Of a stretch of 64,000 nucleotides of DNA, positions 1 to 64,000 are shown piece by piece; position 1 is the first letter of the stretch, and the number at the start of each line of letters is the position of its first letter. The DNA comes from Triplophysa rosa (Eukaryota > Chordata > Actinopteri > Cypriniformes > Nemacheilidae). The notes below the pieces were generated by a model, which was not told the DNA's origin, made no database searches, and saw nothing but the letters and a program-made list of their open reading frames with translations. The position numbers and the translations under genes are program-made. The DNA lies in assembly GCF_024868665.1 (NCBI RefSeq), contig NC_079894.1, positions 10,446,276 through 10,510,275 on the forward strand, written 5' to 3'.

Positions 1-271
1 TGGTGAGCCGTATTTAAATGAGCTACCACATCGATGTACGTCTACTATTGTGGTATCGTTGATTTCAGATTTACCTGACTTAATGAAATATTCCCAGTTA
101 CATCGCATTTAGCACCTGGTCAAGCTGGATTGCGTGTGGTTAATGACTATGACACACTGAAATAACTGTTTTGTGAAAACACCCTAATATCTAATAGCCT
201 ATCTGTCCAGTGTGTTTGGCCTCTATACAAAGTCACGTACATTTCACCAAACAATCAAGATGATCTAAAAG

Positions 272-341
272 ATGGTAAATGCAGTCTTTATAAATGCAAC
301 TAAAACATGGTAAATGCAGTCTTTATAAATGCAACTAAAAC
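272..341. repeat. 35-bp tandem duplication
   Basis: A 35-base unit beginning ATGGTAAATGCAGTC occurs twice back to back (272-306 and 307-341) with no differences, which suggests a recent local duplication. Confidence 0.9.
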
Positions 342-740
342 TTACAAAGGAGTTATTTTTTGAGATTTTGTGCTGCATTAAAAGAAGGATTTTTAGCTGA
401 AGATGAGGAAGAGCAGAGTGAACTGGAATGTATTTGGTCTGAGAATGATGAAGAGGATGCCAGAGAGAATCTATTTTCCATGAGGCCCTGTGACATTATT
501 TAATTTAATGATGATGTGCCGCTTTAAGAGGCTGAATCAATCTCATTGTGTCATTGTGTTAGAGCGCTCAAGCGTGTGCGAGTGTGTGTGTGTGGTGTGT
601 ACCATGTTCAGCTGTTTGTGTGACTACATGTGTGTAGTAAGGTAATTTCACTGTGCGTTTGATGGTATGAGGTGTGGTCTGATGTTTGCGTTGTTTGTGT
701 CTATGTAGATTTTTGTGTGTGCTGTATTCTTGTTTTATTG

Positions 741-795
741 TGTGCGTGTGTGTGTGTGTGTGTGTGCGCGTGTGTGTGTGTGTGTGTGTGTGTGT
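741..795. repeat. (TG)n microsatellite
   Basis: Interrupted TG dinucleotide array with a few GC steps (GTGCGCGTG). Confidence 0.95.
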
Positions 796-3700
796 AATTG
801 TGACAATGGGGTCAAATCAGACTATAGAGAATAGAATGAAACCCAGTGGAACAAACTGCTTATGAGGGCGAGTACCCCCACCCTCCCCCCTCCTCTTGCA
901 TCATGTAATTCAAATACTGGCTATAATGCATCAATTCTAACTAAACGCACACCTCATGCATACTTTCATTGTCTTTTCATTGTGAGATATTTTTAGAATA
1001 AAGATAAATCACTTTGAGAATACCAAATTAGCTTCCTTACGTAGACTTATTCAAGGCTTTTATGAATGCATATGAATGAGGACCTACAACCGTGAGCGAT
1101 GGATGATAAAGCAGTCTCTCTAATAAGAGCTAATGAACCAATGACAAACTTTATCTGTAGTTGGAGCGCATAGGGTGCTCTGCTGGACCACTAACGTTTC
1201 AAGCTAGCCTATTTATTGTGTAGTAGACGTTCTATATGCTACATATTACACCATCCTATATATAACAGTGTTTAAAAATATATTCTGTAATAATGTGTCC
1301 TGAATCATTATATGGGATATATGTTTGAAAATATATCTGATCTTATTTTGATATGGCAGTACATTTAATGCATTTGTTTCTCTCTTCATTATGCTTTTGT
1401 GGTTGTGGCTGTTGTTTTCCTGATCCAGAAATGAGATACAAAACAGATATGTTGTAAGGAATATATGTGCACACAAAAGCATACACACATGCATACACGT
1501 ACACACACCCCCACACAGTGTGGGCTGTGCAGACAGCTGCGCACACACAAGTCAGTCACCAAAAACTGTCTGTGACATAATGCCACAGCACAAAATAAGT
1601 CTCATGAGCTTTAATGTGGCATCTGAGCGACATCTAATAATATAACATGAAACAAGACAACAGAAACGCATTTGTACTGACAATAAAAAAGAAATTGAGT
1701 TTTAAATAGCTAAAGTCAAACTACTCGTATTCTGCTCCTTCTGTTTTGAATTATTTTTGAAAACCATCAGCATACATTACCTAACTCTATGTTCTGGCTT
1801 CACGTTTTGGAAAAACAACAGAACCCTAGAAATGAACTTCCCACTCTAGTGTAAAATAGCAGCCCTGTCAAATTCTTACATCTCCAGGCAGTATCTCCAG
1901 TCTACACCATGTGACAGGCAAGAGACTTCCCGATCCGAAATCAAAAGCAAAATTGAATTTGATCTGATAGATTCAAAATAATCTGGTTGTCTTGGTGACG
2001 AATGTGAAAATCAGAAACAGGAGAGTCAGAAAGGGTTGATATCAACAGAGAACTGGACAGGCTGTCATTGCTGGCACAGTCAATTTTTATCTGACACACT
2101 GCACACACGCATACACAGTGCGTGAAATAACACATGGACTTGTGTGCTCCATTTCATCGCTTTACATGCTTATTGATATTGATACCAAGAGGTTTGCTTA
2201 CACAAATTAAGAAGCTCATTTTGTCAGGTAAAATTCACTTTTTAATTCTCAATGAAAGAACTTGTGTAGCACTAAAAGGATATTCAGCAGGTTAACTAAA
2301 ATGTTGAACAAATGGACCAAATCCATCTTTACACCAATATGACATAAACTTGTCACTGAATATGCGAGAAAATGCGTTGGCAACAAACGCATTAAATAAT
2401 GATGAGATTTATGGAGAGGGAAAAGGATAGAAATCTTGAATGCAGAATGGCCCCTGAGCAATGAAAGTGCAAATATATTCAATGTACACTACTTGAAATT
2501 CATCTATTGAAAGACAGACAGATCACCATGCAAGCGCGCGCGCGTGTGTGTGTGTTAAAGTGTATGTATATGTGTGGGTGGCTGGGTGGTTGAATAGTGG
2601 GGGAAGATTACATTTGGTGTTATATACATTTCTTTATGTAACAGAGCTCATCAAAAAAAGAAGAGAAGGAAACAGTGGAAGAATGAAGGAGAGAATAAAT
2701 TTGAATGTATGATACAATGTATTCAGCCTGATGCAGTGATGATACCTCACTGTACTGTAGGTGAGATGCATTCACTGGGAATTTGCATGTAAAAACATGA
2801 CCCAACGTAATATTTATGCACACATGTTTTATGAATTCATGGTTAAAATTAATTTCTTATTTAACATTAAAGAGTATTAAAGTTAATGTTAAACACATAT
2901 CAGTGACTGTACTGTATTATCTGTACTTAACAGTACAAAAGTCTAGCTGCATGCGTGACACTATAGAAGTTGTATGTTTCTGTGTACAAATATAAAAAAT
3001 ATACAGAACAAAACCTAACAAGAAGTCAATTTGATTATGACAATAAATTATATTTACATATCCATGTTCTCTACTGTTAGCGTAGGTAAACAAGAGCACG
3101 TACTTTACATTTATAGATATTTGATATATTTCTTTATGTTCCCTAAAATCAGGGTATGTGCATACAAAGTATTTTCTGGCTATATTGTGAATGTATTATA
3201 TGCACAGTTAGAAAGGGATTGTGTGTTAGATTAGATATAGATTTGTGATGTATATATATTCACATAGATCAAACTGCGCAGTGGCTGGGGGAGGGTGTAC
3301 ATTTCTATGGGGGAAGGGAGCGTGTGCGAGGGGGTTGTTTGAATGTACTTAATAGGTAATACAGTGGGGGATGGGAAGTTGACATTCAGGAGATGCCTAT
3401 TTCTGAGGTAAAGTTATAATTCCAAGTATGCAGTTCTGGCACATGTTCAGCTCGCTCAAACACACAAGAGACAAAACAATAGGCAACCAGAGTGCTCATC
3501 AATTCTAATAAATCCTCCTGACACCCAAAACCCCTGTATCACTTAACAGACAGAACATACTATAAAAACTATTTGGATACGGTGTTTTTTGATAAACAGG
3601 CACCGAACACCGAACAGGCAACAAATCACAGTGAATTCTGTTGAACTTGAAATGAAATTCAGTTGTACAGAAGTTGGTTTAGCACTGCTGGTTATATGTG

Positions 3701-4237
3701 TTGCTATTAGATTGTTTAGATGTTTCACATTGTGAATTCCCATTGATTTGTGGTTCTGTGTACATCAGTTGAAATAGCATATTGACTAAAATGGAACTTC
3801 CCCGTGGACACAACCCCCAACCACTCCATATACCCTTCCTACATGAAAGATTCGCTTTCCTCCAAAAATAGTTTGATGGAATAAAATTGAACAAATAAAC
3901 CAGTCTTGCATTGTTCACCTCTTGTTCTACATTTCATTAATTAACACTGTGTCCGCCAATTGAAATAAGTCTATTTATGAGCTCTATCATGACGTGAAAG
4001 CTGTGTTAGCATGCCAACACAATGCTCCAAATGCCAGCTGATAGTCAAAGGTTAATGGGATAGGAACCTCATTGTACATTTATTCACCCTATGTGGGCAA
4101 CATATTGTTCTTGGGTAAAATGTCAGCACAACTCAAATGTTAATGATTTCTAGAATTTTGTTGGCTCTGAAATGACCTGAGCTCAAAAGTTGTATCTACT
4201 CTACTAAAATGTATCTCTTCTTTCTGAATTTCAAAGT

Positions 4238-4251
4238 GCCCCCTCTAGTGG
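4238..4251 (-). promoter_or_regulatory. CTCF-like motif (candidate)
   Basis: On the minus strand the 14-mer CCACTAGAGGGGGC matches the vertebrate CTCF core (CCASYAGRKGGCRS) except at one position. This is motif similarity only. Such sequences also occur inside dispersed repeats. Confidence 0.25.
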
Positions 4252-4587
4252 CTGGAGTTTCAAACTCAGAAATTTGCTTGGGTTTGAATGTCAAAAGACA
4301 GAAATTATTTTTAAAATGCAATATGCTAGACATTATTTTGTTTTTGGTTTGTTTTAAGAACACTTTATGACCTTTAATGGTATTTTTTTGTGTGGCTGAT
4401 GTTAAATTCCTTTTTCATTTTGTTGCATTGTTTTGTTGCATTTATGTTAAAAATAAGAAACACTGGGCTGTTTTAGGAAAAACACTCCACCATGCATGCT
4501 TTCCATGAGATCATGTTGACCTCTTCACTAGGTGGTATACGTACTCATAAGTAAGAGCAAACAGGCCGTGTTGTTGTAGTTGCAATA

Positions 4588-4618
4588 ATAGTGTGTGTGC
4601 GTGCGTGCGTGCGTGCGT

Positions 4619-4652
<34 letters not shown>
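4588..4652. repeat. (GTGC)n/(GT)n compound microsatellite
   Basis: A run of GTGC tetranucleotides followed by GT dinucleotides. Confidence 0.95.
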
Positions 4653-5545
4653 ACAGGTTTGGCTACAATGAGGGCCAAGTACTTGAACATTTTTGTTTTG
4701 AAGAGGTCCTCACTATCTGAAAAGCTCAAATCATGTTTTGCTTCAAACTAACAATCTCAACAGGTTTATGTGAGGGTTAGATGCCTACTCTCTCTCAATA
4801 TGTTGCCCACATCGGTACCCTACATCTGTATGTATACAGTAGTAAATGTCATTATCATAGTATAAAAACCACTATGTCGGCGAGTGGTCTGCACTTATAT
4901 AGCTTTAAAAGTCTGTTTGTGTGTACAGATACATTTTGTCTCTTGGAAACAATGTTACTGTATTGTGCATTCCATTGTCTGTTTTAATAATTAAAAATAG
5001 TGACGATAAGTTTAATGGCCAATAATGTCACAAAGCCAGGATCGTTTTTTTGGCTGCCAGTTACACACTGTTCAGAGATTAACTGCCTTAAAAAAAAAGC
5101 GGACACGACTTTAACCACAAAAAGCAAGCTGTTGTGTGCACTAGCATTCCCAATTCAGAAGCTCCATATCCAAACTGAACCAGAGCTAATTTTACTGTGT
5201 CTTTTGATGCAGAGAGGCAGCTGTAATGATACACTCAGATTTGGTACATTTGTTGGCAAAAACATTACAGCAACACTGTGTCGGCTCTATCATCATCAGC
5301 CCTGCCATCATCATCATCATCATAATCAATGAGAAATGATGAATAATGCCAATTTCTCCAATGTAATTGACAAGAAATAGGACCACCTGCACCATATTCC
5401 TCTGCCCTCTTCTCAACTCCTTTATTTCCATTTGTCAGTGGAAGACACACTCATTTCTCTAAAAGCATTATGCTCTGTCATGGCAATATTTTGTAGTTTT
5501 CTCAACCCAATTTCTCAGCAAATGACAGAATAACAGAAATCTACC

Positions 5546-5547
5546 TA

Positions 5548-5584
<37 letters not shown>
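5546..5584. repeat. (CTGT)n microsatellite
   Basis: About seven CTGT units followed by CTAT units. The sequence just downstream contains reverse-complementary ACAG segments, so the region can form an imperfect hairpin. Confidence 0.9.
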
Positions 5585-5951
5585 AGATTGACAGACCGGC
5601 GGACAGTCAGGCAGTATATTTTAAACAGACAAACAGTGTTTTCCTCTCAGAGGCACATAATCTTGTCGACAAAATGAATAGAAATGTAGGTCTAAATGAG
5701 AAATCATTCTACTGAAAAAAAAGGCAGAAGAGGGCGAGCTCAATTCACTCAGGGATTACAGAAATGTGCTAAATCGTTGAGAAAATCTAGCTTTATAAAA
5801 TGATTGATGTGGTCAAGTAGAATATTTGTGTGGACAAAATCCTAATTCTAATCAATACAGACCACGTAAATTCAAAGGAAACGTGGAAAACATGTACTTT
5901 TCTTTTTAATGTGGTGCATTTTTGCAACACAAAGCAAAAACCAGAGCCAAA

Positions 5952-7223
5952 ACAGTTTTTCTCAGTCGCTTTGGAGCATTTCTCAGATCACAAATGAAAT
6001 TTTCAAAACTAGTTATTCAACCTTCACATCATCTTGTCACTTGTGCACATCAGAAAAGTAGTTTCTTATTATTTTGAACAAGTTGCAAATGCTTTAGTAC
6101 ATTCATGCAATTGATTATGTACAATGGTCTGTTGTTTCCTATATACATTATCAGTTGCTATTGTCATGTTACTCAAAATGTATCATATAGTTCTCTGTGC
6201 AATTGTCTTACCCCTCTAAACATTTAGTCATTTGTTCATCGTCTTAGTCATTCAATGCAAAATGGTTAGACCAGTTGTCAAAATCTATCAAGCATATTCA
6301 GTTTTCTTACACTTACAGGGTTATTGACCCAAACTGTGACTAGATTTACTTTGTTCACAGGTTGCTTTCACTGTTAGAAACTCAGATCCTTTATTCATAC
6401 AACACACACACACACACACACACGCACGCACGCACACACACACACACACACACACAGATTTTCCACAAGGATCTCATCTCTGATGAGGAGAGGGCTCTTG
6501 TTTCAAGATGATTTACAAAAGCATGTGGTCTTTTCGGATATCGTTGCATTCTACTGCTGCGTTGCAAGAGTAAGACATCCCAAAGCCAAAGGGGGAGTAG
6601 AAAATATGCAGTTTGATTCCTCATACAGCACTGCATACAGTTCTGCCTGAGGGGTCTCTCCTATGTTTATCTTTTTTTTTGCAATTTTTCCCATTGTGCT
6701 GTAAAATAATGTTGCATTTTCTTCATCACATGTACTTTTTTCAAGCTTGATGTGTAATTTGTTGACAGACCAACAGAACAAGTGTAAAGTGAATCCTATT
6801 CAATCTTTTGCTATCAGTGTCACACATACAGTTACGTATAACTTTGTACTATTGAAAGTGAAATAAGTCAGTCTTGTGCATTATCAATGAGTGTCATTAC
6901 AAACTGAAGCCATAGTTTACATCCGAAAATACTCAAAAAGAAATAATAAAGCACCCGTTATATTGACAACATGGCTAAACATTTTGACTGTCTTGTTCAC
7001 GAACAATGACACAAGGACTTGCTATTTTCATGGGACTGACATGGTCACTGATGTAAAAATGTATTTTGAGAGATGAACTAAGGATTTTGAACAAGTTACA
7101 CGCTTTTTCAGAAAATCCATGATGTTGTGCAGTTTGTACAAATTGTTCTGAGAAATGCACATATTATTTAGCTAATTTTAAGAATGATTCGAGAAATGCT
7201 CCAAAGCGACTGAGAAAAACTGT
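5952..7223. mobile_element. Non-autonomous DNA transposon with 33-bp perfect TIRs
   Basis: The interval begins ACAGTTTTTCTCAGTCGCTT (5952) and ends with its exact reverse complement (to 7223). The first 33 bases are perfectly inverted, then the arms diverge. It is about 1.27 kb and contains no transposase-like frame, so it is a non-autonomous or deleted element. A (CA)n array sits inside it. I could not define a convincing target-site duplication and do not assign a superfamily. The perfect ends suggest a fairly recent insertion or conserved transposase-binding ends. Confidence 0.75.
6402..6456. repeat. (CA)n microsatellite inside the 1.27 kb element
   Basis: CA dinucleotide array interrupted by CG steps (CACGCACGCACG). 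Confidence 0.95.
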
Positions 7224-7886
7224 AATGTAAAGTAGACTGCAAAAACTGGTTCTTGAAGAACGCATCTTGAACTCTATGAGAAACTAGTATCTAGTATAGC
7301 TCAGGTCGCTCTTTAAGCTTGTGCACAGAGCTGCTTACAGTAATAGACTGTTGTGTGGTTTGGTCTGAGAATGAGTAGTGAAGCCTGTCAGCTCTCTATT
7401 TTAATTCTAGCAGCTTTGGCTTTAGCTCGCTCTTCTGTGAAATGCTTATCTTCATGATTATACATATTTCTTAAGATGTTGCCTATGATGAAAACGGTAG
7501 AAGTGAATTGACTGATTTGCTATTATTTCAGAACAATTATGAAAAAAACTAAAGAAAAACGAATTCTTGCTTTCTATCAGTGGCAAGCTAAACCTCTAAA
7601 CCTCAGAAAACATCACTATTGTGAAATACAATAGGTTATATCTTACATCTTATGACTAACTTGGACGTTTTGTCATCTACAGTACATCATTGTATGAGAA
7701 CTGTGAATTCTGTAGCTTTCTTATAATGAAGGATTCACGTAAACATACACAATTTCTGTTTTCGCCCAACATTAGCTGTGTAGGTTGTAGATTATTTTCC
7801 GAAACTAAACAGCATCATTCCGTCACAATCTATGCAGACAGTATCATGCAAAAGTCATGCAAATTCTCCATTAGGTGCGCACTTTG

Positions 7887-7902
7887 CAGCGCCCCCTATG
7901 TG
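7887..7902 (-). promoter_or_regulatory. CTCF-like half-core in promoter (candidate)
   Basis: On the minus strand, TAGGGGGCGCTG matches the 3' part of the CTCF consensus, but the 5' CCAS part is poor. Weak evidence on its own. Its position about 250 bp upstream of the TATA-like box is noted. Confidence 0.2.
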
Positions 7903-8142
7903 CCGCGCGGAGGCACAGCCGCGTTTCTTGCGAGTCTTTTGTGTTTGAACACTGGCAGAGCGCTCGCTTCTCTCCATACAGCAGTTACACTGAGCCACAG
8001 CTGCACCTAGAAGATACACATCTCTACTCTCAGCAGTCAACACAGATACTCACATCAAAGCAGATGCTCTTGTTCTCTCCAAGCTCGAACGCTTTTTTTC
8101 AGCGGCATCTCTCCGTTGTAAGACGCCTGCGTTAGAGGTTCA

Positions 8143-8150
8143 TATAAAAG
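8143..8150 (+). promoter_or_regulatory. tox: TATA-like box
   Basis: TATAAAAG on the coding strand, 154 bp upstream of the tox ATG. It is the only good TATA match in the CpG-enriched region and sits at a plausible distance for a short 5' UTR. Confidence 0.4.
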
Positions 8151-8289
8151 TTTTTGTGAAAACCGCGGAACGGATGTGAGGCGCAATAGTGTGTCTCAGT
8201 CTTCAGTTTTCACCTTCTTTCATTTGCGTTGCGATCTCTAAGTGAGAGAGGAACACGATTTCTAGTGGAAAGGCAATAGGGACCGGTTG

Positions 8290-8303
8290 ATGTTTTTACT
8301 GAA

Positions 8304-8313
<10 letters not shown>
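8290..8313 (+). other. Short upstream open frame overlapping the tox start codon
   Basis: An ATG at 8290 opens a seven-codon frame that ends with TGA at 8311-8313, so it overlaps the tox ATG (8304) in a different frame. Its context is weak (T at -3, T at +4). The tox ATG is strong (G at -3, G at +4). Leaky scanning would therefore favour tox, with this frame as a possible brake on translation. It applies only if the transcript starts upstream of 8290, as the TATA-like box suggests. Confidence 0.5.
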
Positions 8314-61323
<53,010 letters not shown>

Positions 61324-62132
61324 TTAACATCATCACCCACACAATCCTTCATGCTCACAGGACCAAGGCAGTTCCTCATCCCAGTACAGCCATTCAGGGC
61401 CTGGTAATTCAGGCTTTATTTTAGACACAATCCACGCATCAGCAAATCCATGTCTGAATGTTTTCTTTCTCGTGGCTCACGCTTTACTTCACCAACCGCG
61501 GCGGATACGGAATTTGTATCTCCTTTTAGCTTCTGACATTCAGACATTTTGGATCTTAAAACTAGAATCATCAAAGCATGAACATGTAAATTGTATTCTA
61601 CAAATTTGTTTAAATGCAATCACCTCGCTCTAATGACTTTTAATGCCCACCTATTGTTTCGGGTCCTTGTTACATAGCTAATAAGAGGCGGTGTATGGAA
61701 ATCTCTCTAGACGTGTGTTTTATCGGCGATTGCTCATGGTTTAAGAAATCACGTAGGGCAATTCTCCTGGCGGAGGGTTGTGTCAGTCCACCGGTTTCGA
61801 AGCACTTACTGCTGTGTGTCAGGAACTCCAAGCTCTTACTCACAAACAGCAGAACGAAAACCAAAACTTATTTTGTATAGAGGAAAAATCGCACTCTGAG
61901 AAAAAAAAAGACGAAAACCCACACAAAAAGAATGTGGATGATGTGACTCCGGCATTTCTCCCTCCTCCGACACCTCCTTTCTCACACGTTTTCTCCTTGT
62001 ATCATTCTTCCTCTCTGTGGCGATCTTTTCTAGTCAACTGCCTTAGAAACAGAGTTCTGTTGTAAGTATAAAACGGGCGCTCGTAGCGACGCTACACACG
62101 ACCGGACGGGTTGCCTCAGCCCTCTTTCAAAC

Positions 62133-62140
62133 TGTAAATA
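62133..62140 (+). promoter_or_regulatory. Pumilio-type response element (candidate)
   Basis: TGTAAATA, an exact match to the UGUANAUA motif bound by PUF proteins, in the inferred 3' UTR. An eight-base match in AT-rich sequence can arise by chance. Confidence 0.3.
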
Positions 62141-62777
62141 GAATCTGTGTTACTCCTAGAGTATAAGAATTAAAGTTTTTTTTTTTTTTAGTAACAATGT
62201 GATTTTGAATTGGGCCACACCAGTTCGTTTGAAAGGGATAATCAGCCAAGTGAAGCGATTTCTTGGCATCGAGAGTCCCTGTTGTTTAGACTAAAAAGAG
62301 ACGTATGAAGAAGTATTTCTTTTCCCAGGTTTAATCAAGGAAAGTTGAGTCTATCAACCCGTGAGGTAGCATGAAATGATTCGTTTAAGAAAGTACTAAA
62401 GAAAAAGTTTATTTTGTATTACGCAAAATACTTCTTTTGTATCACTTCTGGCATATTGATTAATGTCATCCAAACCATGTGTATGAAACTGTCAGATGCT
62501 TATATGGTGTTAATTAGAAGAAACAGTGGCAGATTGGAGAGTTTGCTGTATAACCCCGGCATATGGCTGATCATTACTATTCCTCTACACTGTGTCTATA
62601 TGAGATCTTTTTATGGTACTTGTTTGCGCCTATTTATGAAGGAAAAAAATAACTGTAGGTGTTTCTGAGTAATTATGTTAGAGTTCCAGGGATGTTTTTC
62701 TGTTCATTTGTTTTGACAGAATTGATCCAGGCAACAATGTGAATAATTCTTATTTAGTTTTTATTGTGTTTGAAAAT

Positions 62778-62787
62778 AATAAATAAA
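62778..62787 (+). terminator. tox: Tandem overlapping polyadenylation signals
   Basis: AATAAATAAA contains two overlapping AATAAA hexamers (62778-62783, 62782-62787), followed by a CA at about 62798, a T/GT-rich stretch (TTTTTGTG) and further GTGTGTT-like sequence. This is a well-formed cleavage/polyadenylation site, and the first AATAAA after the tox stop. Confidence 0.75.
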
Positions 62788-62805
62788 GGCAAACCTGCAT
62801 TTTTG

Positions 62806-64000
62806 TGCAGTAAATAATCAGAATGTGTCAAGTGTGTTCATTACCGGGAATTCGGAGCTAAATGTTTGTGTTAGATTTGGTTGGAAATATTTATACCCTC
62901 ATAACTCTTTGCTCACAGAAAGAAAGGTCAAGCTTAAGTTTATGTATAATGAAGGCACTAATTCTCTTCCTCAATCATCTCTTATAACTGGGTCACGGTA
63001 ACGTTGATACAGAGTATAATAATAACAATAGATTTTCCAGCCGTGAACACGGCACAAATAAACCGCACTGTGTCAAGAACACATTCCTGGCCTGCCGTAG
63101 GGCTGCATACAGACTGATGCACTCACTTTCTCACACACACACACGTTTGACATTTTACATACTCTTGCACTAAAATGGAAATGTTTCATAATAATTGTCA
63201 ACTTAATTGTTGCCATAATTTGGAACATTAAGAAACACTTCTTAAATGAACAAAACTTTGCTTTAACCTTTACAAATCTGACTGTAATCTCACTTCTGCA
63301 AACTATATTCATACAGTAGCCTACAGGGACAATCAGAGAAATGAGTATGCACTTTATTCAATAAAACTTACTGTTATATTTTGCCTTGTTTCTTTATGGG
63401 AACTGTGTGAATGAAACTTATTGAAATTTATTCATGGTTAGTCACAAATGTTTATGGATGGTCTAGGATTATAGTGCTGGTGTAATTCTTTATTGTCAGA
63501 CAGTCTTGATTAAAAAAAATAATAAAAATCATAAAAGATATAAATCATAAACCACTTAGCCTACTGTACAACTGACTTGTTTTATTAGCTGTAGTGTGAC
63601 GTGGAACGTCCACATTTTCTTAGGTGTCTCATTTCTTTAGCAGTATTACACTATGACCTTTGACCTTGCCAATATCCAGCTTTAATTAAACTGGTATAGG
63701 AGATTAAGGCTGTCATGATGAAAAATCTAAAATTGCACCAATTAAAAGATTTGGCGTTTTTACCAGCACTGCAGCGCGTTGTCACACATTCATTGTTGTA
63801 ATGGAAAGCCATTGCCATCTAGTGGTGAAACGCAGAATTACAGCATATGCTGTGATCTATGAAAACAGCTACAGTGGTTGACGAAACAGACAGTGAAAGT
63901 AGATTTCAAGCCTGGTTAAATTAATTTCAAATCAGTGAATCTGGGGTTTATATGCTTTATATGAAATCTCCACTTTTTAGGTGACTCAGTGTGACAGCTT
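62806..64000. other. 3' flank of tox
   Basis: AT-rich unique sequence with no open frame of note. It holds a second, weaker AATAAA at 63360-63365, a short CA run near 63133 and a CTCF-like motif at 63812-63825. The segment from about 63703 (AAGGCTGTCATGATGAAAAAT) resembles decayed hAT ends but is too degraded to call. Confidence 0.65.
63812..63825 (-). promoter_or_regulatory. CTCF-like motif (candidate)
   Basis: The minus-strand CCACTAGATGGCAA matches the CTCF core at 13 of 14 positions and lies about 1 kb past the tox polyadenylation site. CCATCTAGTGG sequences are also frequent in repeats, so this is suggestive only. Confidence 0.3.

Larger units (their letters stand above)
1..8142. other. 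5' intergenic region upstream of tox
   Basis: I see no convincing protein-coding exon or RNA gene here on either strand. The open frames are under about 110 codons, with no family motifs and mostly simple-repeat or AT-rich translations. The stretch holds several microsatellites, a 35-bp tandem duplication, a 1.27 kb inverted-repeat DNA element and, at its right edge, the CpG-richer tox promoter region. The remainder is unique AT-rich sequence in which distal regulatory elements of tox could lie, but nothing in the sequence alone identifies them. Confidence 0.7.
7875..8303 (+). promoter_or_regulatory. tox: tox promoter and 5' UTR region, CpG-enriched
   Basis: CpG density rises sharply relative to the AT-rich flank (runs such as GTGCCGCGCGGAGGCACAG, AGAGCGCTCGC, AACCGCGGAACGG) and stays raised into the start of intron 1. 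A TATA-like TATAAAAG lies at 8143-8150, so transcription could start near 8173-8200, giving a 5' UTR of roughly 100-130 bases before the ATG at 8304. The start site is inferred. No transcript evidence is available from sequence alone, and more distal 5' exons cannot be excluded. Confidence 0.55.
61324..62805 (+). other. tox: tox 3' UTR (inferred, about 1.48 kb)
   Basis: From the TGA to about 18 bases past the first AATAAA after the stop. It is AT-rich, with an oligo-T stretch near 62175-62190 and a perfect Pumilio-type UGUAAAUA at 62133-62140. The end is inferred from the signal and the T/GT-rich sequence just downstream. Longer forms using the AATAAA at 63360 are possible. Confidence 0.65.

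Noticed and set aside
63703..63910. Possible hAT remnant starting AAGGCTGTCATGATGAAAAA
   Set aside because: Only one weak end is visible. No inverted partner or target duplication.

Overview
The window is nuclear DNA from a teleost, almost certainly a cypriniform (carp/zebrafish-like) fish. Three things support this. It carries one spliced vertebrate gene with long introns. It has many (CA)n, (GA)n and (CTGT)n microsatellites. Its dispersed repeats are types familiar from cyprinid genomes: palindromic MITEs ending in AAAGGGATAGTTCACCC, TA-flanked foldback MITEs ending in CACTGCAAAAAATGAC, and hAT elements ending in TAGGGCTGT.

The only gene I can support is tox (thymocyte selection-associated HMG-box protein), complete on the + strand. 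Its nine coding exons run from the ATG at 8304 to the TGA at 61323 and encode 496 residues. All eight introns are GT-AG, and exons 1 to 7 each end on a codon boundary. The exons give, in order: the MDVRFYP N-terminus (exon 1), an acidic/proline-rich N-terminal region (exons 2-4), a lysine-rich nuclear localisation signal and HMG box (exons 5-6), a Pro/Gln/His-rich C-terminal region (exon 7) and the family's RDKALYLT tail (exons 8-9). A CpG-enriched promoter region with a TATA-like box lies at about 7.9-8.3 kb, and tandem AATAAA signals lie at 62778-62787.

Layout: 1-8.1 kb is 5' intergenic DNA with a 1.27 kb DNA element that has 33-bp terminal inverted repeats. Intron 1 (25.4 kb) holds large GT and GA arrays, several palindromic MITEs, a hAT element whose end was hit by a foldback MITE, and a second nested MITE pair. 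Intron 2 (14.3 kb) holds the most unusual locus, a 5.0 kb long-TIR element (36795-41815, perfect 8-bp target duplication). It contains a hAT element in its left arm (37115-37886, perfect 8-bp duplication) and a very young LTR retrotransposon in its core (38851-41148, perfect 5-bp duplication). Introns 3-8 are mostly unique sequence with one MITE beside exon 7. The rest is 3' UTR and 3' flank.

The LTR element is the best candidate for something undescribed. It is only 2.3 kb, has no recognisable pol, and lies on the minus strand. In place of a recognisable tRNA primer-binding site it has an 11-nt sequence one base from the LTR that is exactly complementary to the predicted 5' end of its own transcript, 30 bp downstream of a TATA-like box. 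This is the self-priming geometry known for Tf1/sushi-type Ty3 elements. Its GC-rich interior is built of minisatellites whose units (33 bp and 24 bp) are whole numbers of codons.
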